Source: Thermoplasmata archaeon
GTDB taxonomy: Archaea; Thermoplasmatota; Thermoplasmata; Lutacidiplasmatales; UBA184
Reading direction: 5' to 3'
Length of the DNA stretch: 5,057 bases
Assembly (NCBI GenBank): GCA_030040625.1
Contig: JASHTI010000032.1
Location: 1-5,057, forward strand
A program made the position numbers and the translations under genes. A model generated the notes under the pieces. That model saw only the letters and a program-made list of their open reading frames with translations, was not told where the DNA came from and did no database searches. This document shows positions 1 through 4,788 of this stretch, one piece after another. Within the stretch, counting starts at the first letter, position 1, and each line of letters starts with the position of its first letter.

Positions 1-635
1 CGCGCGGCACGTCGAGGGCGGGCGCCGCCCGGGCGGGTGCGCGGTCCGCTGCGTGCGGGGCGGGGCGCCCCCGGGCTCTCCGGTAGCAGGCGGCCCCCGA
101 CGAGCGCCGAGCTCGGGGGCGGCCACTTTCCGTGCAGCACGCGCCGCATGATCCAGAACGTGGAGGGCGGTTCGATGTCCAGCTGCCAGAGCATCGCCTC
201 CACCTCGCCCAGGTGGAGCAGATGCTCGGTCAGGCACTGGGCGAGCGCCGAGTCCCGCGAGAGCTTGAGCGGGTACCGCTTGGAGGCGATCCAGACGGCC
301 GGCCGGGCGAGCTGGGCCGGGGTGTTCCAGCGCCGGAACCGGCGGTCGCCCATGGCGCGGACCTCCTTCAGCCGCTTCCGCACGGCGGCGATGCTCTGGA
401 ACTGGTCCTGGGGGATGTGCATGACCTCGGGCATCCAGGGGGTGAGGTGGCCCTCGCAGAACTCGGTCACGTGCTGCTCCTCGACGTACGCGAGATGAAG
501 GAAGACGTCGCGGAACGAGTGCATGCTCACCCCCCGATCCTTCGTGAACTCCTTCCAGCCGAGCTTGGCCGCGCACTCGAAGAACTCCTCCCGGAGCTCG
601 TGCACGAAATCCATCAGGTCGATCGTGGAGACCAT
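1..635 (-). CDS. DinB-family (four-helix bundle) protein, partial at left edge
   Basis: The reading frame opens with ATG at 635 (MVSTIDLMDF) and stays open to base 1, so the stop codon lies outside the window. The first ~165 residues read as a DinB/YfiT-like four-helix bundle. His47 lies in an LHLAYVEEQH helix. Near the end of the bundle a TEHLLHLGEVEAMLWQL helix (about 136-152) carries His138 and His141, matching the family's H-x3-H-x-G-Q/E signature with the first ligand shifted by one residue (Glu137 sits at the usual place). Family members are often metal-binding and include thiol-dependent transferases and DNA-damage-inducible proteins; the substrate here cannot be told. The last ~45 visible residues are Pro/Arg/Gly-rich and unlike the fold, so they are probably a disordered tail. 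It lies 91 bp downstream of the VOC gene on the same strand and may be co-transcribed; a weak CTATCC box sits about 42 bp upstream. Family assignment is fairly secure, function is not. Confidence 0.8.
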   Translation of the reverse strand, partial: MVSTIDLMDFVHELREEFFECAAKLGWKEFTKDRGVSMHSFRDVFLHLAYVEEQHVTEFCEGHLTPWMPEVMHIPQDQFQSIAAVRKRLKEVRAMGDRRFRRWNTPAQLARPAVWIASKRYPLKLSRDSALAQCLTEHLLHLGEVEAMLWQLDIEPPSTFWIMRRVLHGKWPPPSSALVGGRLLPESPGAPRPARSGPRTRPGGARPRRAA

Positions 636-726
636 AGATCGCCGCCCCCAGCGCCCGGCCCAGCCCCCGAGACGGATAGCGACCGCCGCCGGGGCCGGTC
701 GGGCGCCCGCTCCGCCATGGCGGCTC

Positions 727-1170
727 CTAGCCCTTTCGCATCCATGGCGTATGCGTGACCCCGACGAGCAGCCCTTCGGGTGACAGGAATCGGGTGACGG
801 TCTGCCCCCACGGCTCCTTGCGGCTCTTGACGAGCAGCCGATAGCCCCGCTCCTCGAGGAGCGTGCTCACTCGATCGACGTCGTCGACGTCGAACTCGAG
901 CCACGCCTGAGGGGTGGGCAGCTCCTTCGGCCAGTCCTTACGGCCGAAGCAGGACTCCGCCGCCTGCGTCAGCGGCCAGAGGCCGAACGCCCGAGCCCCG
1001 TCCAGCTTCTCGGTGTGCAGGTACTCCTCGGCCGGGTCGCCGAAGTCGAGGCCGAGGGTCTCGAGGTAGAGACGTCGGCTCGCGGTCGGTTCCGCCACGA
1101 TCGGGCCGAAGCCGGCGATGAACAGCACCGTCGTGGCCCCCTTCTCGGGACGCGCGGGTCTGCGGGCCAT
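727..1170 (-). CDS. VOC family (glyoxalase/bleomycin-resistance fold) protein
   Basis: The 147-residue product has the single-domain layout of vicinal-oxygen-chelate proteins. It has an N-terminal strand and helix (GFGPIVAEPTASRRLYLETLG, about 20-40), a middle segment with EYLHTEKLDG (His52), then AWLEFDVDDVDR (about 89-100) opening the second beta-alpha unit, and an FLSPEGLLVGVTHTPW end (about 128-143, Glu132). His52, Glu92 and Glu132 are candidate metal ligands. The family includes lyases, dioxygenases and resistance proteins; the reaction is not readable here. ATG at 1170 is chosen because an ATAA box (1194-1197) lies 25 bp upstream, the archaeal TATA distance for a leaderless mRNA. The alternative is GTG at 1128 (residue 15), preceded by AAGGGGG at about 7 nt spacing. 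Relatives of this type commonly begin close to the VLFIAGFGP segment, so the first 14 residues may be untranslated. It is divergent from the cyclase and upstream of the DinB gene. Confidence 0.88.
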   Translation of the reverse strand: MARRPARPEKGATTVLFIAGFGPIVAEPTASRRLYLETLGLDFGDPAEEYLHTEKLDGARAFGLWPLTQAAESCFGRKDWPKELPTPQAWLEFDVDDVDRVSTLLEERGYRLLVKSRKEPWGQTVTRFLSPEGLLVGVTHTPWMRKG

Positions 1171-1193
1171 GCGGGGCCGAGCCCCCTCGCGCG

Positions 1194-1197
1194 TTAT
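1194..1197 (-). promoter_or_regulatory. TATA-like box of the VOC gene
   Basis: The minus strand reads CCATAACG here. The ATAA core is 25 bp upstream of the ATG at 1170, mirroring the arrangement on the cyclase side. It supports the ATG over the internal GTG at 1128, but the motif is short and could be chance. Confidence 0.4.
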
Positions 1198-1310
1198 GGG
1201 GTCGGCGGGGAGGTGCTGGAACGGTCGGCGGCCGGGCCCCGGGTCCGCCGTCCCGCACCCCGGTGCTCGAGGGAGGTGCGACCCCCCGGTCCCCCGGCGA
1301 CACCCGCGGC

Positions 1311-1317
1311 CTTAATC
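1311..1317 (+). promoter_or_regulatory. TATA-like box of the cyclase gene
   Basis: CTTAATC is the only A/T cluster in about 100 bp of nearly pure G/C. Its centre lies 25-26 bp before the GTG at 1340. With no Shine-Dalgarno in front of that GTG, a leaderless archaeal transcript starting at or next to the start codon is the simplest reading. Confidence 0.45.
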
Positions 1318-1339
1318 CTCGGCCCGCCGTCTCAACGCC

Positions 1340-3319
1340 GTGCGCTCGACGCGGCGGCTCGCGGCGATCATGTTCACCGACCTCGTCGGCTTCACGCGGC
1401 TGGGCCAGCGCGACGAGGAGGCGGCGCTGCGCATCCGCCGCGAGCATCAGGAGCTCGTGCGCCCGATCTTCTCGGCCTTCGGGGGCCACGAGGTGAAGTC
1501 GCTCGGAGACGGCTTCCTCGTGGAGTTCCGGAGCGCGGTGGAGTCCGTCCGCTGCGCCGTGGAGATCCAGCGGACGATCGCTCACCGGAACTCCACCGCC
1601 GGACCGGAGGACCGGTGGGAGCTGCGGATCGGGATCCACTCCGGGGACATCGTCGAGGAGGACGGCGACGTGCTCGGCGATGCGGTGAACGTTGCCTCCC
1701 GGATCGAGCCGCTCGCCGAACCGGGAGGGGTCAGCCTCTCGGGAACCGTCTACCAGCAGGTCCGGAACAAGCTCCCCCTCGTCTTCGAGAAGGTCGGCGA
1801 GCGGACGCTCAAGAACGTCCAGGAACCGGTCACGATCTATCGGGTCGCCACGGGCGCTCCGCCCGCGACCGGGAGGCCCCCGGAGCCCGCCGCGGCCCCG
1901 GGACCCCTGCGGCTCGCCGTGCTCCCTCTCGCGAACCTCAGCGCGGAGCCCGAGGATGCGTTCTTCGCGGACGGGCTGACCGACGAGCTGATCTCGCGGA
2001 CGGCCCAGGTGCCGGAGGTCCGAGTGATCGCCCGGACCTCGGTCCAGCGCTACAAGGGCTCCGCGAAGTCGATCCGCGAGGTCGGCGAGGAGCTCGGCGT
2101 GGGGGTGGCGCTCGAGGGGAGCGTCCGCAAGTCGGGCAACCGCGTCCGCATCGCCGTCCAGCTGGTCGACGCCCGCTCCGAGGCGAACATCTGGTCGATG
2201 CGCTACGACCGCCCGTTCGACGACATCTTCGCCATCCAGGACGACATCGCCGGCCAGATCGCGCGCTCGGTGACGTCGCACCTCACCGGTGCGGCGCGCG
2301 CGGCCGCTCCCGTCCCGGCCCCCGCGCCGGCCGAAACGGCCGACATGGAGGCGTACTCGCTGTTCCTGCACGGCCGGCAGCTCTTCGGTGCGAAAGGGTC
2401 GACCGAGGCGATCCGGGCGGCGCTGGCGCTCTTCGAGCGCGCCGTCGCCCGGGACCCCCGGTTCGCGCGGGCCCGCGTCGGCGTCGCCGAGACGCTGCTC
2501 TGGCTCGCGACGGAGGGGTCGATCAACTTCCGCGAGGCGGAGGATCGCGCCGAGCGGGAGGTGCTTCAGGCGATCGAGCTCGATGACGGGATCGCGGAGG
2601 CGCACTCGCTCCTGGCGGGATTCTACCTCGGCTCGGACCGCTTCGTCGAGTGCGAGCGGGAGGCCCATCGCGCCATGCAGCTCAATCCTAGCCTCGCGGA
2701 CCCGTACCGCTGGTTGGCCCAGCTGGCCGCGGGCGACGGCAATCTCCCCGAGGCGATCCGCCTCCTGGAAGCCGCTCGGGGGCTGGATCCAGAGGACATC
2801 AACGTCCTCTCGTTCCTGGGTCGGGCCCTGGCGTACGCCGGTCGGGAGGCCGACGCGCTCGCGTTCTGGGAGGCGACGAAGTTCCGGATCCAGTTCCGTA
2901 CCAACGCGCACCTCGCGGAGCACTACCTCGGGAAGGGGGACCTCGCGAAGGCCGAGGTGTCGATCCGCGAGCTGGAGCGGATCCGTCCCGACAGTCCATG
3001 GACGCTGGATTTTCGGGGATGGCTCGCCGTCCGGAGGGGAGAGCCGGCGACCGCCCGCCGGCTGATCGAGCAGCTCCAGGAGCGGCAGCGGCACGGCGAC
3101 AACGTCGTCTTCCACATCGGCTTCCTGCAGTACGCGCTGGGCGACCGCGACGCGTTCGTGGCGTCGATGGAGGAGGCGCTGCGTCGCGGCGTGCTCCCTC
3201 TCCTTGAGCTTCTTTACTCCCCGCTCTATGCCGAAGGAAGGAAGGATCCCCGGGTCCAGGACCTGTTGCGTCGGCAGCGGGAGCGTGGACGCCCGGGTCG
3301 GTCCGGGCGTCCCGATTGA
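1340..3319 (+). CDS. Class III adenylate cyclase with FlgO/TolB-N-like domain and TPR repeats
   Basis: The 659-residue protein is predicted to convert ATP to cAMP. Its N-terminal domain (about 5-170) carries the full class III catalytic set: metal-binding Asp14 (FTDLVGFT) and Asp57 (SLGDGFL), base-selecting Lys53 and Asp110, and transition-state Asn117 and Arg121 (NVASR). Lys plus Asp favours ATP over GTP. A Pro/Ala-rich linker (171-189) leads to a FlgO/TolB-N-like domain (about 190-315: LAVLPLANLS, FFADGLTDELI, LEGSVRKSGNRVRIAVQL, IFAIQDDI), the usual partner of such cyclases. After a second Ala/Pro linker (316-335), TPR-type helical repeats fill 336-645 (for example ALALFERAVARDP and EAHRAMQLNP), probably a protein-docking surface. 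No signal peptide or membrane segment is seen, so it should be cytosolic. The start is GTG at 1340, just before the RRLAAIMFTDLVGFT opening, with a TATA-like box 25 bp upstream and no Shine-Dalgarno. The last residues (GRPGRSGRPD) are encoded by a perfect hairpin. The signal it senses is unknown. Confidence 0.95.
   Translation: MRSTRRLAAIMFTDLVGFTRLGQRDEEAALRIRREHQELVRPIFSAFGGHEVKSLGDGFLVEFRSAVESVRCAVEIQRTIAHRNSTAGPEDRWELRIGIHSGDIVEEDGDVLGDAVNVASRIEPLAEPGGVSLSGTVYQQVRNKLPLVFEKVGERTLKNVQEPVTIYRVATGAPPATGRPPEPAAAPGPLRLAVLPLANLSAEPEDAFFADGLTDELISRTAQVPEVRVIARTSVQRYKGSAKSIREVGEELGVGVALEGSVRKSGNRVRIAVQLVDARSEANIWSMRYDRPFDDIFAIQDDIAGQIARSVTSHLTGAARAAAPVPAPAPAETADMEAYSLFLHGRQLFGAKGSTEAIRAALALFERAVARDPRFARARVGVAETLLWLATEGSINFREAEDRAEREVLQAIELDDGIAEAHSLLAGFYLGSDRFVECEREAHRAMQLNPSLADPYRWLAQLAAGDGNLPEAIRLLEAARGLDPEDINVLSFLGRALAYAGREADALAFWEATKFRIQFRTNAHLAEHYLGKGDLAKAEVSIRELERIRPDSPWTLDFRGWLAVRRGEPATARRLIEQLQERQRHGDNVVFHIGFLQYALGDRDAFVASMEEALRRGVLPLLELLYSPLYAEGRKDPRVQDLLRRQRERGRPGRSGRPD
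3287..3312. repeat. Perfect 10-bp GC hairpin at the 3' end of the cyclase gene
   Basis: GGACGCCCGG (3287-3296) and its exact reverse complement CCGGGCGTCC (3303-3312) flank a 6-nt loop, GTCGGT. The stem is nine G:C pairs and one A:T pair, and it ends 4 nt before the TGA (3317-3319). No T tract follows, so it is not a classic intrinsic terminator. It may stabilise or process the mRNA 3' end, slow the ribosome, or be a by-product of the base composition, since it also encodes an Arg/Gly/Pro-rich tail. Confidence 0.6.
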
Positions 3320-3448
3320 ACCCCGGCCGGTCGACCGCGGGAGGGTCCCGAGCCCGTCGGCCGAGATTCCCATGGGAGTCGGCAGGCGGTCCGCCCGCGA
3401 CGGCCCGGGGGAAGGCCTGAAGTGCCGCGCGTGCGGTGCGGCGGGGCA

Positions 3449-3571
3449 ATGCCCGGAACCTTCACCTGCGCCTGCGGCGCGACGTTCCCGACCCAGGCCC
3501 TGTTGTCCAAGCACGCCGCGACCTGCGGGGTCTCCCGAGATCCCGGTGGGGACCCGAGTACCGTCGGCTAA
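3449..3571 (+). CDS. Single C2H2-like (CCHC) zinc-finger microprotein
   Basis: The frame from ATG 3449 to TAA 3569-3571 encodes 40 residues. Residues 5-26 follow the classical C2H2 finger: aromatic Phe5, Cys7, Cys9, Phe13 three residues on, Leu19 after five, His22 after two, and Cys26 after three. The differences are C-x-C instead of C-x2-C and Cys instead of the last His. The two Cys, His22 and Cys26 can bind one zinc. Nothing else folds, since the C-terminal 14 residues (GVSRDPGGDPSTVG) look disordered. Small one-finger proteins of this kind are common in archaea and are usually assumed to bind nucleic acid or a protein partner. GTG at 3422 in the same frame is a rival start, with GGGGGAAGG just upstream, and would add nine residues. 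No TATA-like box is seen, so it may be read through from the cyclase 129 bp upstream. Confidence 0.6.
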   Translation: MPGTFTCACGATFPTQALLSKHAATCGVSRDPGGDPSTVG

Positions 3572-3648
3572 CGCCGGGCCGCCCGCGACTCCGTCACCCG
3601 CGCGCTAAGGGGCTGAACGCGGAGCCTCCGCGCCGCTCCGGAGTGTCG

Positions 3649-4050
3649 CTAGATCGCCACTACGGAGAGACCCAGCAACGCGCCCGCCTCGGCCAGGGCG
3701 CGGTCCCGGGTCATCAGAGTGTGACCCGCCGAGAGGGCATGCCCGGCGATCATCACGTCGGGAGCCCCCGGGGTCCTTCCCATCCGCTGCAGCTCGGCGC
3801 GAAGCTCCCCGGACCTGCGCGCCGCATCCCGATCGAACGACTCGATCGGGATCTGCCGGAGCAACACCTCGACCCGCGCACGTTCCGCACGGGACCGCGT
3901 GAACTCCACGCCCGACAGCACATCGAAAACAGCTACGGCGCTTAGCACCGGCACCAATCCGCGGGACTCCAGCGGGTCGACCTCCGCCAGCGTCCGGCGA
4001 TCACCTGCCAGCACGTCGACCAGGACGCTCGAGTCAAGGGTTACGCCGAT
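3649..4050 (-). CDS. vapC: VapC-type PIN-domain toxin with unusual start
   Basis: PIN-domain ribonuclease, the toxin partner of the adjacent VapB. VapC toxins cut RNA, often tRNA or rRNA, with a Mg/Mn site of acidic residues. Numbering from the ATC at 4050, the protein opens GVTLDSSVLVDVLAG with first Asp6. Asp43 (VFDVLSGV) stands where Glu is usual. Asp98 (PDVMIAGHAL) and Asp116 (LMTRDRAL) complete the site. The product is about 133 residues, normal for VapC. The start is the odd point: no ATG, GTG or TTG exists in frame before GTG 4014, and starting there would remove Asp6 and the first strand. Candidates are ATC 4050, seven nt after GGAGG (4062-4058), or GTA 4044. Access by +1 frameshifting from vapB at CCT TGA C is also possible. 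The frame overlaps the end of vapB, as expected for a coupled pair. The toxin may be weakly made, or inactivated by loss of its start codon. Confidence 0.82.
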   Translation of the reverse strand: MGVTLDSSVLVDVLAGDRRTLAEVDPLESRGLVPVLSAVAVFDVLSGVEFTRSRAERARVEVLLRQIPIESFDRDAARRSGELRAELQRMGRTPGAPDVMIAGHALSAGHTLMTRDRALAEAGALLGLSVVAI

Positions 4051-4297
4051 GGCCCGCCCTCCGCAACGTGGCGAACCGGAGTCGTTCGGCCGGAAGCTCG
4101 AGGCTCCGCATGCGCCGAAGGTGCTCCTGGACCGACGCCGCGTCCGGCCGGCTCAGCACCCCGGCCAGTCGGGAGAAGGACGGTCGGCTCTCGGTCAGGA
4201 GACGGTTGATCGTGTCGGTGAAGCTCTCGCCCTCGCGCTTGGCCAGTCGGACGCGCTCGTAGGCGGACCGCTCTAGGGAGACCGTTCGAGACGCCAC
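4034..4297 (-). CDS. vapB: VapB-type antitoxin (PF02697-like)
   Basis: The 87-residue antitoxin is expected to bind and neutralise the PIN toxin and to repress their joint promoter. Its N-terminal half (SRTVSLERSAYERVRLAKREGESFTDTINRLL, residues 3-34) has the strand-helix-helix order of ribbon-helix-helix DNA-binding proteins and matches the VapB group typical of archaea. The C-terminal half, with LAGVLSRPD and an EHLRRMRSLEL helix (about 44-70), should wrap the toxin. The start is GTG at 4297; a TAG two codons upstream in frame rules out a longer form. There is no Shine-Dalgarno and the operator palindrome ends just before the GTG, so the mRNA is probably leaderless and repression would block RNA polymerase directly. 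The stop (4034-4036) lies inside the toxin reading frame, giving tight translational coupling. Confidence 0.88.
   Translation of the reverse strand: MASRTVSLERSAYERVRLAKREGESFTDTINRLLTESRPSFSRLAGVLSRPDAASVQEHLRRMRSLELPAERLRFATLRRAGHRRNP
4048..4062 (-). promoter_or_regulatory. Shine-Dalgarno and ATC start candidate of the PIN toxin
   Basis: On the minus strand GGAGG (4062-4058) precedes an ATC (4050-4048) by seven nt, the ideal distance. The ATC is in frame with the PIN domain and lies four codons before the catalytic Asp. The motif sits within the last codons of the antitoxin gene. It is the best ribosome-binding site for the toxin, but the codon it serves is a very poor initiator. Confidence 0.45.
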
Positions 4298-4298
4298 A

Positions 4299-4326
4299 GT
4301 CTACACATCTGTAGACATCTACATGT
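4299..4326. promoter_or_regulatory. Inverted-repeat operator/promoter of vapBC
   Basis: GTCTACA-CATC-TGTAGAC (4299-4316) is a perfect 7-bp inverted repeat. A second, overlapping one, TGTAG-ACAT-CTACA, lies at 4310-4323, followed by the palindrome ACATGT (4321-4326). The TGTAG/CTACA half-site recurs at a fixed pitch, as expected for co-operative ribbon-helix-helix dimers. The block is the only A/T-rich patch upstream of vapB and ends one base before its GTG. The CATGTAGA part on the minus strand is about 25 bp from the start codon and could serve as the TATA element, so bound VapB would cover the promoter. Confidence 0.72.
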
Positions 4327-4330
4327 CGAC

Positions 4331-4788
4331 TCCGCCCGCGGGTCGTGCCGGGGCCGGCGTCAGCCTCGGGCCGGCCGACCCTGACGATAGGCGGAGCTTC
4401 GAGCCCGGCGAGCGGCCCCGGGTCAAAAGGGCCTCCGCCGAGCACGGCCCCCGCGGCTGCCCGATGCCTTCGCGTTCGTGGCGCGCAGTCGTGGTCCTCG
4501 CCGCGGACGGTTTACCGCCGATACGCGAGCAGGCACACGCTCGCGAGGACGTCCTGCATCGGCACGGGAACCAGCGGGCGGGCCTCCTCAAAGAGCGACT
4601 CCAACACCCTCTGCGGTAAGGTGATCCCGTTCGCCGACGGCGAGGTGATCTGACCCAAGCTCCCCCCGTGAGCGAAGTAGGGACGGCGATCAGTCGGTGA
4701 CGCCGACGGGCTGCAATCGCAGCTGCATCTCGCGAGTCTCCCGGTCCGACTTAGTGCGCCTATCGCCAGCCTAGTCGAATCACAGGGC
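4331..4788. other. Stretch of about 460 bp without a confident gene
   Basis: Between the vapBC operator and the right-edge gene no frame has a recognisable domain, proper start and gene-like composition together. The frames open on the plus strand here are rich in Arg, Pro, Ala and Ser, as expected from chance in GC-rich DNA. The one coding-like piece is on the minus strand at 4512-4658 and is listed separately. A 9-bp direct repeat, GCCTATCGC, occurs at 4758-4766 and 4787-4795. No tRNA-like fold, terminator or mobile element end is evident. Confidence 0.5.
4512..4658 (-). CDS. Short coding-like ORF or gene remnant, unknown function
   Basis: The minus-strand frame ending in TAA (4514-4512) gives GQITSPSANGITLPQRVLES, then LFEEARPLVPVPMQDVLASV, then CLLAYRR. 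Its composition is balanced and protein-like, with an amphipathic helix-like end and mostly G/C third positions, unlike the Arg/Pro-rich chance frames around it. No ATG lies in a useful place. TTG at 4658 is the first usual start (48 residues) and GTG occurs later within the frame. The frame stays open upstream to 4788 and beyond without a start, so this could be the tail of a decayed gene as well as a small intact one. I do not recognise the family. Confidence 0.3.
   Translation of the reverse strand: MGQITSPSANGITLPQRVLESLFEEARPLVPVPMQDVLASVCLLAYRR

Larger units (their letters stand above)
1171..1339. promoter_or_regulatory. Divergent promoter region between the VOC and cyclase genes
   Basis: This 169-bp stretch holds no gene. 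It is almost all G/C, with two A/T islands, each about 25 bp from one of the flanking start codons: CTTAATC (1311-1317) ahead of the cyclase GTG at 1340, and CCATAAC on the minus strand (about 1193-1199) ahead of the VOC ATG at 1170. That spacing fits archaeal TATA boxes driving leaderless transcripts. No purine-rich BRE is obvious next to either box, so the promoter reading is an inference from spacing and base composition. Confidence 0.5.

Noticed and set aside
712..723. 12-bp palindrome CCGCCATGGCGG just after the VOC stop codon
   Set aside because: It has no loop for a hairpin and no T tract, so it is not a terminator. A self-complementary GC dozen is unremarkable at this base composition.
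132..758. 208-codon plus-strand frame opposite the DinB gene
   Set aside because: It is antisense to a frame with clear DinB motifs and has the Pro/Arg-rich composition of a shadow frame.
3328..3337. Palindrome CGGTCGACCG after the cyclase stop, considered as an operator
   Set aside because: It is short and made of common GC-rich words, with no repeat elsewhere in the window and no nearby promoter element.
938..3514. 858-codon open frame on the minus strand antisense to the cyclase
   Set aside because: It is rich in Arg, Gly and Pro, has no recognisable domain, and overlaps a gene with a complete catalytic motif set. Long antisense frames are expected in GC-rich genes.
3572..3648. Small hairpin GCGGA-GCC-TCCGC between the zinc-finger and toxin genes, considered as a bidirectional terminator
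   Set aside because: The 5-bp stem has no T tract on either strand, so the evidence is too weak even though convergent genes often share a terminator.
4323..4653. Two plus-strand frames of about 100 codons next to the vapBC operator
   Set aside because: Their products are dominated by Arg, Pro, Ala and Ser, the first starts inside the operator palindrome, and both run opposite the more protein-like minus-strand stretch. No motif supports them.
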